From Trichobilharzia szidati (taxonomy: Eukaryota > Platyhelminthes > Trematoda > Strigeidida > Schistosomatidae): 64,000 bases of DNA. The notes under the pieces are model-generated. The model worked only from the letters and a program-made list of their open reading frames with translations, did not search any database and was not told the origin of the DNA. This document shows, in pieces, positions 33,411 through 44,819 of this stretch (its first letter is position 1; each line of letters starts with the position of its first letter). The translations under genes were made by a program, and so were the position numbers. The DNA is taken from contig OX235277.1 in NCBI GenBank assembly GCA_944472155.2, forward strand, positions 39,634,758 to 39,698,757, given 5' to 3'.

Positions 33411-33589
33411 TTTCGTTGGCTTTTCATCAGCTGCTTACAGCTTGCAAATTTTACATGTTGTCAGTTGACAGAAAGTTCCACTAATTGTAGATATCATATG
33501 TAGAGTGATACTGAGGTTCCATGCAGAATTTTAGATAAGGATAATAGGTCAATCGATAAAGTTATGTAGCTACATTGATTTAGACATCT

Positions 33590-34080
33590 GGGACACTTGT
33601 TAGGCATGTCTAGTCATCGCCTTTCCCGATGACCATTACGGGTGGTTAAACCAAAATCGTGGAATTAACCTTTGTAGTCTATGACAATTGGTTTGAGCCA
33701 CCCATATATATAGGAAAGTGTAAACTGCTTGGTTGGGATCCTTGGGATGCTAAGAGTCACTGACTAGAGACGATTGGTGATATGGTTCAAAACAGTTCTT
33801 AGTGGCACAGATGATTGACTCTTTGTAATGTGTCAGATCCATTGAATCCTCATGTTCCTACATATTACCATCCTTTCCGGAGTAGATTTCTGTTCATCTT
33901 AGTCCCTTTTGAATCTCCTTTTTCCTGTGTTTTCTCTACATTTGTGTACTGCAGGAAGTGTGGTAGGTTGAACTACTGAAATTTAACCGTAAATTTCTCT
34001 GTTGAAACTCAGTCATGTTTATTTGTTGTTATGATATATGTATTTCAAATAAATGCTTTGAATGGACTGTCCGCGTTAAT
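33590..34080 (+). mobile_element. SR3/Perere-like non-LTR retrotransposon, 3' end
   Basis: The piece ggacacttgttaggcatgtc followed by tagtcatcgcctttcccg corresponds to the GH.LRMPSHRLPR motif of the copy at 47770-47810. Then gggatccttgggatgctaag matches ggctctcgggactctaag. Ends near tttcaaataaatgctttg. Confidence 0.65.
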
Positions 34081-34384
34081 ATTCTGGGGTATCAAGGGGT
34101 TGGGTGAATGTAGCTTGTAAAACAACAATCTCCTTCCAGCCTGATTGCTTGTTTCCTTTAAATTTATTAGAAGTAGGACTGATACGAAATTACATAGCTA
34201 GTTTGTTAAGAGAAGGATATGTATATATCTGTTTGTTGGTTGTTGAATTTTCAGTTGGCGTAGCAATCAAATCCTGAATGGCAATCAAAGTATGCCGATC
34301 ATTTGTTGTAGTAGAGGGGGCACTGTTTTTGAGGCCTAGGTTTCTTACTTCCATCTTTTCCAGACTTAGTATCAGCCAGTAAAC
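34081..34384. other. Unassigned intronic sequence
   Basis: Nothing recognised. Confidence 0.45.
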
Positions 34385-34470
34385 TAGGCGATGTTTGAAA
34401 GAGTAAGTCGATCAGGAATCGAACCCAGAATGCGTGCGTGTTTAGGGAGCATTCTACTACTGAAACACCT
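34385..34470 (-). repeat. tRNA(Gly)-like pseudogene or SINE head
   Basis: Minus strand reads ggtgtttcagtagtagaatg, then the B box tctgggttcgattcctg. The A box and D-arm resemble tRNA-Gly, but the anticodon arm is disrupted. Confidence 0.55.
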
Positions 34471-34559
34471 ATGCATAATTACCAATGTGGGTTAAATGTG
34501 TATGGAGACTACACTAATTGCTTATCAAATTCCCGTTTTCTATTCTCTTCAGATAACTG

Positions 34560-35965
34560 GGTTAATGACTCTTGAAAGCAGGAAATAATGGTGCTCTCCA
34601 CACCAAGGAAAATACTGAGTCGCATCATCCTGGAGGGAATAAAATATGCACTGGATACAGAACTCTCTCTAGAACAAACTGGATTCAGGAAAGGCAAATC
34701 ATATGCTGATCGAATTGCATTTCTACGCGTCATCGAACAAAGCATAGAATAGTAATCAAAACTTTATTTCAATTTCATCGGCTTCGGAAAAGCCTTCAAC
34801 AGACAGCGTTGACCGAGAAGTAATTTGGAAACTACTCCACAATACGGTGTGCAGTGCCCTAATCTTTATCAACCGCCTTCAACGGATGACTATGTGACAA
34901 TCCCTGCCACGTGTCAGGTGATCCACAACGGAAAACTCAGGAAAGAGAAGAAGACTACAGGAGTAAGACAAGCTGGCTGGCTATTATCACCCACGATGAC
35001 ATTCTTAATTGTAGTGAACCAGATAATGCGTCAGACTGTCTATGGGAGTGAGGAGACAGGAACACACTGCACTGACCAATCAGAAGACTGCAGAAAGTGT
35101 GGATTTCGCGTGAAGATGACTTGTGTTTAATGTCACATGCACAAACTGGAAGACCTGCAGGAGAAAACCAAAAAAACTGGCAAAAGAGGCGAGCTAGATA
35201 GGCAGCGAAGATGGGACTTCAAGTGAACATAGAGAAGGTGAGGACGGAGGTGATGAAGATAACCAACCAGTCGACCAAAACCAACACCAGCCAGCACCAG
35301 TCAACATCAACAGTAGAGATTCGACAGAGGTCACTTCCTTCACTAATCCAGCTAGGAAGCATCATTTTAACCAAAGGAGGACAGCACGGATGATAATGTC
35401 AAAGCCGGCCAGAATCGGGAAGGCAATGTATACCTTCATCAATCGGAAACCAGTTTGGAAATCTTCTGCACTCACTTAGTCAGCATAAATAACAAGATTC
35501 GAATTTTTAACACCAATGTGAAGTCATTCAGTCAGTCACTAGTTTTACATCGTTCAGCAACTTAAACTGCGTGTGCGTAACGAAAAGGATTTCCAACAGT
35601 CTGTTGCCGACTTTTATCAACAGTTGCTTACTTCACTGGCTGCATACTGAAGATCAAATGACCAGTGGGCGGACAGGTCAGAAGGAATTAGGAACAGGGA
35701 GCTCTGGCAAGCGACATACCAACAAAGAGCCGATTTCCCAACAATGCGGGCCATTGCTGGAGTGAAAGGTGAATGGCAAGCGATGAGTGGGTCGTTGGTA
35801 CGAGGGTAACATGGAGGAGATCGTGTGGGGAAGAGAAGATAAGTGTCTTTAGGGAACTGTGGAGCTAGCCAGATTAAGAGGACAGTGGAGAATAGAAGAA
35901 AGGGAACATGTGTTGTTGAAGCTATATGTTCCACTTGGAACGCGAGGGAATAACAGTAGTAGTTG
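34560..35965 (+). mobile_element. RTE (SR2-like) retrotransposon, broken RT to 3' end
   Basis: The RT starts near STPRKILSRIILEGIKYALD and LEQTGFRKGKSYADRIAFLR. It continues through a degenerate F.KAFN.QR block, GLQVNIEK, and the region ILWSL-like to the 3' end (gctatatgttccacttggaa). Frameshifts, stops and internal losses throughout; the FADD core is not intact. Confidence 0.78.
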
Positions 35966-36299
35966 TTGTTGTAGTATTCTTCAATCTTTCCTACATTGTT
36001 TCATTCAAGTGGAAATCGGGGTGAATAGATGTTGATAAGCAGAGTTCAGATTATTTCATAACTGTCAGTGGATTCACTGAAGCTTTATCAGTGACGATAA
36101 GTCATTAATATGTCATCTTTCACCCGTAGTAGTATATAGTAATAAGAAGGAGATAATGCAGATCGAACAACTACTGACATTTTTACTTTTAATCTTACTT
36201 AAAATAACACATCAATCAGATTTGAGAGTTGCTCTAATCCAGCTACTTAATATTTGCTGTAACTAAATATCTATCGATTTATAACACTTAGGAATTTTG
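35966..36299. other. Unassigned intronic sequence
   Basis: Nothing recognised. Confidence 0.45.
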
Positions 36300-36440
36300 A
36301 TGATGAGATTATCTGCTTAACTGTCATCGGTTGGTAGACTGGTCCCAAATTAGCGAGTGATAGTTAAAGGTGGTATGAAGGTTTGGTTCTGACAGTAGGA
36401 TACAGAACAGCAGCCTCGGAATGAGTAGTCCAACATTCAC
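36300..36440. repeat. Unclassified interspersed repeat, inverted partner of 7540-7665
   Basis: Shares cggttggtagactggtc, gcgagtgatagttaaag and cagcagcctcggaat with 7540-7665 in reverse complement, with substitutions. Confidence 0.55.
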
Positions 36441-36464
36441 CTAGATGGTAGCATTATGATTATT

Positions 36465-36790
36465 TCATTTTTCCGAGTTGATCACGGACCGATATCAATT
36501 AGAGAACCATTGAAAACCAGAACTAGAGTACTGGACAGCTGTTGTTTCATCCTAGTTTGGGAGTCATCATCAGTAAGCACCCACCACCAGGATTCGAACT
36601 CAGGACCTTCCGGTTACAAGGCAAGCTCGTATAGCATTCAGCCACTGGGACCTGATTCAATGGCCGATGATTCCCAAACTAGGATGAAACAGCAGCTGTC
36701 CAGTACTCCCTGATTTTCAATGGTTCTCTAATTAATATCAGTCCGTGATCAGCTCGTAAAAACATAACCAACCCTTACAAACCAAACTTT
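36465..36790. repeat. Hammerhead/tRNA-like repeat with inverted 3' arm
   Basis: Arms 36470-36585 and 36665-36790 are reverse complements (gagttgatcacggaccg / cagtccgtgatcagctc), with one antisense tRNA-like box (aggattcgaactcaggacc) in the centre. Antisense core: CTGATGA, a TGA insertion, then CTCCC. Confidence 0.75.
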
Positions 36791-36889
36791 AGAAGATTAT
36801 TTCATTACCAAAATGAAGTAGTACATAGCGCAACCAAATCAACGACAGACACTTTCATAGGTTATATTAGCTAGTCTACATAATATATA

Positions 36890-37110
36890 TTATGAACTGG
36901 TAGAAGTTATAATTTGCGTTCTTGGTTTCCGTAGAAGAAGCTGAACAACTAATGAACTTGTCTAGTAGCTTGAAGGTTTCGGATTCGATACCTGGTGGAA
37001 TCATAGGTGTGTATTGCTGAAGACTCCCAAATCTGGGATGAAACAACTGTCCCATACTCCTAGCTGATTTTCAGGGACTCACTAAGTGAAGTCTGTCATT
37101 TCTCAATCGA
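36890..37110 (+). repeat. Hammerhead/tRNA-like repeat, degenerate
   Basis: gaactggtagaagttataat, then ggattcgatacctgg (B box), then gctgaagactcccaaatctg and ggatgaaacaactgtccc. The core box reads CTGAAGA instead of CTGATGA. Confidence 0.62.
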
Positions 37111-37304
37111 ATTTGAAATTACGCAACTTATTTACAAGGAATTTTAGTTAGATGTGACATACAACTTTTAACTTCTTTCAAGCATTTGTGCCATCGCTTG
37201 TATGCATAGCAAAACCATGGAGAAAAAAAATGGCTGGTATGAGGGAGGGAAGAAAATTCAGTTTTATTCATCAGTGAATCCTATCTCATTGAGACTTCTA
37301 GGAA

Positions 37305-37640
37305 ATTTTCAATAGTTGGTTTGTAAGGATTAAATTTGTTTTCACGAGTTGATCATGGATTGATATGAATTAGAGAACCATTGAAAATCAGAATTGGAGT
37401 ACTGGACAGCCAGCTGTTTCATCCTAGTTTGGGAGTCATCGGCAGTAGGCACACACTGCCAGGTTTCGAAGCCTGCCTTGTAACCGGAAGGTCCTGGATT
37501 CAAATCCTGGTGGTGGGTGCATACTGCCGATGACTATCATACTAGGATGAAACAGCTGGCTGTCCAGTACTCCAGTTCTGGTTTTCAATGGCTCTCTAAC
37601 TGCTATCAATCCGTGATCAACTCGTTGAAAACTTCTAGGA
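37305..37640. repeat. Hammerhead/tRNA-like palindrome, very similar arms
   Basis: Arms of about 120 bp (about 37337-37458 and 37512-37634) differ at only a few positions (ttggagtactggacagccag / ctggctgtccagtactccag). The centre holds a sense tRNA-like box (ggtcctggattcaaatcctg). Confidence 0.78.
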
Positions 37641-38439
37641 AATGCTTCAGGCATGGTAAGACAAAACTTACTTACTTACTTAGAACAGTAATACTTCGCG
37701 TACCAAGATTAGGTGGAGCCAAATCTATGCAAGAATACCATGTCACTTAGAGTGTAGTCATGGTAACCAAAATTAAAACTAGAGATGCGAACAGCTTCAG
37801 ATAAGTTATCTAAACACTATTTTCCTTATTTTTGTATTAAAAATGTGTTTGCTTTTAGGATTCTTCTTCTTTTTTTCTTTTTTTACTAAGTCTTTGGTTT
37901 ATTTACGATTGAATGAGGTAATTGGGACATTTGATCCATAGTTTGCCATACTTTTTGTGTAATTAAAACACATTAATTTATGAATGAGTGAAGACAATTC
38001 CCATAATGAAGGCATTGCTGAATGAAAATCACTGGGGAACAAAAGGCAGAGTGAACTGGAAGAGATTGGCAGAAGGGTGGCAAGGGTGTTGTGGGCTGGG
38101 GTGGGGTGGGATGACAGAAACGATGCTTAGTACGCAAATAACATTAATTTCACTGACCTGACATTCACATGAATACTTTGCATTTCTACGTGATCAAGAA
38201 TATTATCTGACGTATATAGGTATAGATGCATACATTAAAAGTGATAATACACATTGTAGAGAGGTGAAGGTCAATCTAATATATTAATGGAATAGATGAA
38301 TAAATTGTAAAATAAAGAGGACTCACAACTTATATATATGTGTAGTTTGAGGTCATACATGTCTAAGCATACAGGCAAACATATTAGTGAGGGAAATCTC
38401 TGTGAGAAATGTATGCCAAACTATTGTTTTTAACTATCC
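37641..38439. other. Unassigned intronic sequence
   Basis: Includes a G-rich stretch (38085-38112, gtgttgtgggctggggtggg). No gene or repeat recognised. Confidence 0.45.
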
Positions 38440-38760
38440 GAAAAATAGTAATGTTAGATTGTAGACTTGTAGTTGGGTTTCATCTTTACTAGCACTTGTC
38501 AGTAAGGCGTATCTCCCTCCTGAGATTTGATCCAGCATCAAGGATCTCTGATTTCATAGACTTTGCCACCACTGGACTGCCAGGGATTACAATTAACATG
38601 TTATAGGACTGTGTCACTAAAGATTAATCACTGCCACTTATCTAGTCCTTAATGGGTTCTGACTAAAATCGGTCAAATCCTTTGGAATGCGATCACCAGT
38701 CTAGGGGACTGATGATGAGTGTTATTATTCATGTGTCCCTTATGGCTTCAACCATCGAAC
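38440..38760 (-). repeat. Smα-like repeat, degenerate
   Basis: Contains agcacttgtcagtaaggcg and atctccctcctgagatttga, matching the hammerhead/B-box region of 14086-14180 with substitutions that destroy the core. Confidence 0.5.
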
Positions 38761-39230
38761 AGTAGATTAGAAAGTGCACCTACGGAAGTGTGGTTTATTT
38801 TTTCTCCGTCCTAGACAGTGCTGTATTCGAACCTCGAATCCAAGTGTCACTTGCTTTCTGACATCCTTACGAGAGAGATTACAACATCTCTTGAGAGGAT
38901 ACTTGGTGCAGCATCGACGTGGGTGGTTTTTCCCATCCGACTTTTATTCTACAATAACTTCAGTGAAAATATCCAAAACTGTGTTGATTCATCTGTAACT
39001 ATGCAGGTAAGTGAATCGGTCATTCAAGGCGGGTCAAATCCAAGAAGGTTTGATGAAAACCTTCTCACCAAGTTGATAAAGTGATGGGATCTGATGTTGT
39101 GTAAGAACCACAGTTAAAAATAACTGAACACCTCTTCAGTACTAGTTATTTTATCTCGACAGTTTCTCCCTTAGAAGACGTCTTTTGAGAGGACAAATAA
39201 CGCACCAAAACAACTGGTGCTATTGTTTTT
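38761..39230. repeat. Unclassified interspersed repeat R1, inverted copy of 12968-13330
   Basis: See 12968-13330. The piece at 38815-38870 (ttcgaacctcgaatccaagt) also matches 13565-13625 inverted, so the shared segment is longer than R1 itself. Confidence 0.62.
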
Positions 39231-40404
39231 CGGCTGTATGAAATCTCTAACACATTCCCAAGGCCTTATTCCTGATGCTGAACTCTCTGTTGTCCCCGAA
39301 AGATGTGCTAATATTATATGTCATCCTCTTACAAATATTTCAATGCTTTCTTTCTCAGTAGTGTGGCACTTGCCACATTGGAAGACATTAAAATTATCCC
39401 TTCACCCTAATCATTTTCTGGTATTTAGATCTATTGGAATTACCTGTCCTTTTTTGAAATTAAAAGAGAAATTACTTTTACTCAACCTTGAACCCTCCTT
39501 AAAAACTTTTAACGACCCCAAAAGTTTGCTTATAAACAGGGCAGAAGCACTTCAGATGCCTCTGCCATCTTACTTCATAACATTGTTTCCTCATCAGACA
39601 AATGGGCCAAATATGTGCGATTTATCATCCTCGACTACACAACTTTTTGATTCTCCACCTAGATGCCTTTAGTTAAATAAGCTTTCCATGACAACTACTC
39701 AGTCTCTGGCTGTTAACTGGTTGCATTCTTATTTCTCAAACAGAATTCAGGATACTGTATAAAAGAGCGAATCCTTCCCTGCCTTGCCTATTAAAGCTGA
39801 AGTACCTTAGGGTGCCATTCTGTCTCCTTTTCATTTTCCTCTTTTCTTACATGACTAACATCTTACATATAAAATCAATTTTGTCGAGTACGTCGGCAAA
39901 TTGATTGTCTCGTCACCAGTAACGCCGCAGACTGACTGTTCCAAACTTAATAGCCTTTTCCGGTCATAAGCCAGTGGTCTACGCTAAATGGTCTTGATTT
40001 AAATCTCTTTAAATGTCAGACTAACCGCACCTTCAGGTTTAAACTCAATCAACACGAACTGGCTCGTTCACACGATGCAAGTAGCATAGAAGACACTGAA
40101 ATAGAAACTAAGTCAAGCATTAATTCAATGTTCTGAACTGTCTTCGTCACCCCACATCTTGTTATCGACTTCTAAGAAAATGTTCCGTCTAACCTACTAC
40201 TACATTAAAAATTTAAGACAATCAGAAATCCCTCAAACACTACTTTTACAGTTTGTTAACTCTTGCATCTAACCTGTTTTTCGTCACTGCTCTTCCTCAG
40301 TCTTTCCTAGTCTGCTCAAAAAGGACAATGTCACATTGCGCAGGGTGTTAAAAGTCGTCAGTAAGCGAAATTGTGTGCCACTTAGTCAACTTGTTATTAT
40401 AGTA
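39231..40404 (+). mobile_element. CR1-like retrotransposon, degraded RT (left part, interrupted by Merlin)
   Basis: Follows the better copy at 16225: ERCANIICHPLTNIS, FLVFRSIGITCPFLKLKEKL, FNDPKSL; then damaged blocks for the RT core and the C-terminal YYIKNLRQSEIPQ and FVNSC. Many frameshifts. The Merlin insertion at 40413 splits it. Confidence 0.8.
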
Positions 40405-41038
40405 GTTGATAGGGTGGATCTAAACTATAGCGGCCCTAAACGTAACTACCTAATGAACAGATTAATGACCCTGAGCAACCAGTCAGGTGAGCCCATAGTA
40501 TATTGGCGGAATTATGGTTGCTGTACAAGAATTATACACCAAATTTCATCCCAATTTATTATTTAAGTACTGGTCAGACAAGAGGTTCATTGAAAGAGAG
40601 AAATCGTGTAGCCTATAGTCATCCTTGGACTATATTTATAACACAGTCAATAATACGGACGATTTTGTTAATCTTCTCAATGTGACCCACACAAATTATA
40701 TCGAAAGTTTCCAGAGTCACCCAAAAAAATAGGATCCGGTTGGTGAGTCAGTCAAGAAACATGATCATATACTGTTATTTGGACGAATTTACGCATCGAA
40801 ATTGGTTTGACACAACTATGAGGACTCCTATAAGAAACAGGAAGCTTTCCTTGGAACACACAAGGGAAGTTATTATAAACAACTAATTTTTAACGTTGCA
40901 TTACTTTGATACAAAGGTCTTCTTTTCAAATTACGCACTTCTGCTTCGGACGCGTTTGATTGGTCGATAGAGATTTGTCAATATCTTTATTAGGTAGTTT
41001 CATTTTGGGCTGTTGTAGTTTAGAGTCACTGTTGATAG
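40405..41038 (+). mobile_element. Merlin DNA transposon remnant with terminal inverted repeats and 8-bp duplication
   Basis: GTTGATAG flanks the insert at 40405-40412 and 41031-41038, and the CR1 frame resumes after it. The ends (gtggatctaaactatagcgg at the left, ctgttgtagtttagagtcac at the right) are imperfect inverted repeats of about 29 bp. Transposase remnants: ERNRVAYSHPWTIF, DFVNLLNVTHTNYIESFQSH (the Merlin-type FVN...HTN.IE.FWSH motif) and, in another frame, YLDEFTHRNWF. The element is 618 bp, too short for a whole transposase, and frameshifted. Merlin elements with 8-9 bp duplications are known in schistosomes. Confidence 0.82.
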
Positions 41039-41515
41039 ATACTTGAGAAATGGTCTAAATCCATACTGTTTGACTCAGTACCCTCTATATTCTCAACTCC
41101 TCTCTGACATCTCATCAGGTAGGACTAGAAGTCACTGTAAAAGATGATGTGCCCATACAGCCAAGCACAGGAACTCACTGATACCATCTCTGACCTGCAT
41201 TCTATGTGATAGAGACAATGTTAAGTGTGAAACCAACGACTTATTATGTTATTAGCAGAATAATTGGCTCTATATTCTCTCATATATGTAATTATCGGTG
41301 ACACTACTTCAATCAACTTATAGCTTAGCTGTTGACATTACTATCATTATTTATCATTTTCGACTTCACCGCAAATACCAAAAAAATTGCCATTATCAAT
41401 CTTGTAATATTATTGATTTGATTTTTGCTTTTCCTGTTGTCCACTGAATTAGGTCCAGCATTATACCGAATGCTGATAGATGCACACTCTACCATAAGTA
41501 CTGTTTTGGAATAAT
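41031..41515 (+). mobile_element. CR1-like retrotransposon, right part
   Basis: Resumes with the segment matching 1910-2130 (gaaatggtctaaatccatac, tctcatcaggtaggactag, ggaactcactgataccatc). Ends with actgttttggaataatgcaa, atcattatt: the same 3' end as the other CR1 copies. Confidence 0.78.
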
Positions 41516-42004
41516 GCAAATCATTATTAGCATTACTAACAAGTGGGGCTTAGTCAACCAAATAGCTGTAACTTCAGCGTATTTCAGTAAGTATCCCTGA
41601 CTGTTTTTATAAATAATCTTGAAGAACGTTTTGAAATGATATTTGATTCGCATCAATGAAATATTCTGCAATAGAGATAAAGTTGGTAGTCTGCTGCCTG
41701 CGTTTGTCGATTTTTCATGGTTCATTAGTTTTTTCTAACCATTTGGGAATATGTTCTTCTATCCTACGACAGGAAACACGATTACTTCTCCACATGAATG
41801 TGTAACCACACACACATATATAAATTAGTATATAGTATGGGATGTGGGAAAACCACTTATGTACTGTTTAGGCTTTTAGTGGAACATGTTTTAAGCTTTT
41901 TCAATAATTGTAAGCCAGGCTGCATAGCGAGTTCTACGGATGACTGAGTCTAGTTTCTGTCTTAATATCTGACTTTTTATTTCCTCATTTTACGGGGGGG
42001 GGAA
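41516..42004. other. Unassigned intronic sequence
   Basis: Nothing recognised. Confidence 0.4.
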
Positions 42005-43775
42005 TTTGATGAAGATATCTCCCTTAGGTACGAATAGACTTTGAGTTTCGACGAATATCTGCCCTAACAGCTGATTCTCAGTTTGATAATTTGTATAATC
42101 AGTTGAGTCTTCTAGTTCCCACCTTGAGAGATGACCAAAGTTGGTTGGAAGCTAAATTTGTAGATATAGCACATCAATTCTGTAATTCGCGTCGGAAGTA
42201 AAAAAGCATTTTGACATCATCTTATGTTAAAGCACTAAAGGAATTACTTAACAGATCCGATGTAGTTATTCTGAAACCTGAGAGAGGATCTGGTGTAGTT
42301 GTTAATGGACAGAAGTGATTACAAAACAAAAATGTTATGCATTCTTAATGACTAAATCAAGTTCATATCCAAAGTTCCTTCTGATGATATCAGAAAATTA
42401 GAGGGACAAGGAACTTCGCACTTAGAAAAACTTTGTGACATGCATGTTATCCATAAACAGGAGTTTAATTCCTTGAAACCCATGGGATCTGACTTTCCAA
42501 ACCTTTATGGATTACCCAAGATTCATAAGGTTGATAATTCATTGCGTCTTATGCTATCAGTGTGTTGCTCTCCCACACTCATATTAGCGAAATGGTTAGT
42601 TGATGTTTTAAGGCCAGTACGCAATGAATTATGTGAGTTTACTTTGAAAGATACATTTGAACTTGTTGACTGTCTTGCAGATATGAACATGAAAGATAGG
42701 AAAATGTATGCATTTGATGTTAAATCTTTGTTTACTAATGTACCATTGATTAAGACTGTTGATATTCCTTGTGACTATATATCTTCTAGTTGTTTTTCAA
42801 TCCCGGATTTCCTTTAACTTATTTGAAAGATTTATTACTAATATGTACTGACAACGTCAATTTCACATTTGAAGGTGAATATTTTCGACAAGTGGATGGT
42901 GTTGCTTTGGGGAGTCCATTAGGACCTTTGTTAGCGGACGTTTACATATCCTATGTTGAAAACTTGTTCCTTGATTTAATTTCTAAATTGTCCTTCTATA
43001 GGAGATATGTAGATGATATCATTTTGATATGTGAGGATCATGAAGATGCGAGTCCTATAACAGATAGACTTAATCCTGTAAAGAATCATACGAGGAAGAA
43101 AGTTGCAACCAGCCGGCGTAATTCTGAGTCCAAGAGGTGATGGTTCGATAGGACAGAACAATACCGTAATTTTCACAGCTTTTGTCCATTACAGTATAAG
43201 AGAGGTTTGATTAAATGCTTATTTAAGAGGATTCAGCGTATTTGCACGGCTGATTTTATGAAGAAAGAAAATGAAATAGTGATGGATACTCTTGTTAAAA
43301 ACGGATATCTTTTAAAATCTTAGACAGGTGTAGAAGTCAATCAGCCTTTAAACCTACAATCTATACCACCCCTGAGGAAAACTTTTTCATCATATTACCA
43401 CATAACAGTGAAATAAACAGTAGGATTTTGAGACAAAGGTTATATTCGGTCATCCGTAGGACCCATTATGCGGCGCGGCCTGTAATTATCGAAAAACCAA
43501 AAATATACTCCATCGCAAACCCCAAAAGTGCACAAGTGATTATGTCACACTCCATCCTATTTACCAATTTTTGCATGTGTGTGGACACACATGCTTTGCA
43601 TGTAACGATGGGAGAGTAAATCCCGAAATGTTTGGAAAAACAAATGAATTGTACAAAACCAACAGACGCAGGTGTCAGAGTACCAAATTCATCTATAGCC
43701 AAACATTTAATCGAGATGAACCATAAGATTGATGTCAACATAGCCTTTAAGGTTATCTATTAAGATGGTCAAGGG
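42005..43775 (+). mobile_element. Penelope-like element, most complete RT copy
   Basis: RT blocks in order, across frameshifts: VILKPERGSGVV, MDRSDYKTKM, FPNLYGLPKIHK, AFDVKSLFTNVPL, FEGEYFRQVDGVALGSPLGP, and the catalytic YRRYVDDIIL. An internal deletion follows at about 43090-43140, since the better-preserved linker is in the opposite copy at 44478. Then YRNFHSFCPLQYKRGLIKCL, FKRIQRICTADFM, a linker, and a decayed endonuclease with VPNSSIAKHLIEMNHKIDVN. PLE RT is related to telomerase; the GIY-YIG domain nicks the target. Confidence 0.85.
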
Positions 43776-43934
43776 CGCTAATTGAAATACTCTGAGGCTG
43801 CAGCTACTCAAAAACTTAGGCGATCAATACCCTGTGTGCTCAAAAACAGTTTACCTTGGTGATTCTTATTTGATTGGATTACCAAACATTGTGTTAATTA
43901 TTCTTAAATCCTTTTCGTCACTTTGTTTTATTTA

Positions 43935-44490
43935 ATTACCCTTTATTTTTTTCACACATATATCGACTTGACAAGTGAACGTGTGAGGGATCAGATTGTC
44001 CGAAATGTATGGCGCAAATACATCACAATATTTTTCAGATAATCTCCATCTTCTGATAACAACACTGTCCAAATTTATAAAAAGGACTAATTGTTTTAAA
44101 TATGTGATTTCGAGAAGACTACGCATCAGAATTGCTTTTAAAATTTTCATCCTCAATCAAATCAGCTGTACAAATACACTGAATCCTCCTGAATAAGCAC
44201 TTAACCAAACCTCTCTTATTCTGTAGTGTATAGAAGATGTGAAAATTTAAATATTGCTCTGTACAAGTAGGCTTTCTATGAATTGACCGCTTTATTGAGT
44301 AATCTCCTCTCTGACTCAAAAGTATGTCAAAAAATGTAAGCTGTTTCCGGCTTTCTTCTTCTTCGCATGTAAGACTTATGTGATTTTGTATAGAGTTGAC
44401 TCTATCTAGTAGACGGCTCACATGTTCACAATTATTACACATCATCAAAGTATCTCCTGTAGGAATGCGCCTTAGCAATTAGACCAACCG
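43935..44490 (-). mobile_element. Penelope-like element, RT C-terminal fragment, inverted next to the copy at 42005
   Basis: One frame (44478-44119) reads NNCEHVSRLLDRVNSIQNHI, LTCEEEESRKQLTFFDILLS, IHRKPTCTEQYLNFHIFYTL and KRGLVKCLFRRIQCICTADL: the same lineage as the right-strand copy, retaining the part that copy lost. Confidence 0.8.
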
Positions 44491-44713
44491 ACAGATTTTC
44501 AATGTAAGACAATATATACATCAACCAATTATGTGACAAAAAGAGGCACCACTGCACAAATACAAAGGTAACACTGAAGGCTTTACTTTATGAGAACAGG
44601 TGAGTTAGTTAGTAAGTCAGTTGACAACGTATCCGCGCAACGATACCGGTGTTCACTTCTTCACAGGATACTGTTAAAACAGTAGAAAAATAAACAGGTT
44701 ATCATTTACTTAC

Positions 44714-44819
44714 CAAGGTTGTTGTATTCAATATAGCCAAGCAAATCCATGAAACAGCACGCAGTAGAATAGCAATCATTAAATGTGTATGAATATTATT
44801 GCGTACGCAACGTAGAGAT
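44714..44819 (-). CDS. Class B1 (secretin-family) GPCR, exon encoding TM2
   Basis: Internal exon of 106 bp: one base completing a split Arg codon, then 35 codons, ending in phase 0. The acceptor is a long pyrimidine tract followed by GAATAG; the donor is TTG|GTAAGTAA. The peptide reads (R)SLRCVRNNIHTHL, then a hydrophobic helix LLRAVSWICLAIL. This carries the class B TM2 signature (C.RN.IH.HL with the family's conserved His, then LRA.S). The receptor sits in the plasma membrane, binds a peptide hormone and couples to G proteins; that role comes from the family, not from this exon. The next exon in the gene is at 27303-27138, 17.4 kb downstream on the minus strand. The exon before it (TM1, expected to end in two bases of an Arg codon) was not found. 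Confidence 0.88.

Larger units (their letters stand above)
3049..44819 (-). other. Span of the class B1 GPCR gene visible in this window (exons plus introns)
   Basis: Five exons in transcription order (44819-44714, 27303-27138, 20324-20261, 9827-9755, 3893-3049) chain with matching phases. The introns between them are about 17.4, 6.8, 10.4 and 5.9 kb. They encode TM2 to the end of ICL3. The gene must extend beyond both visible ends, since the extracellular hormone-binding domain and TM1, and TM6, TM7 and the tail, are not placed. Subfamily (CRF/DH44-like, PTH-like, PDF-like or flatworm-specific) cannot be assigned: TM2 looks CRF/PTH-like, and TM4 WAI.KL is CRF-like. Confidence 0.82.
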
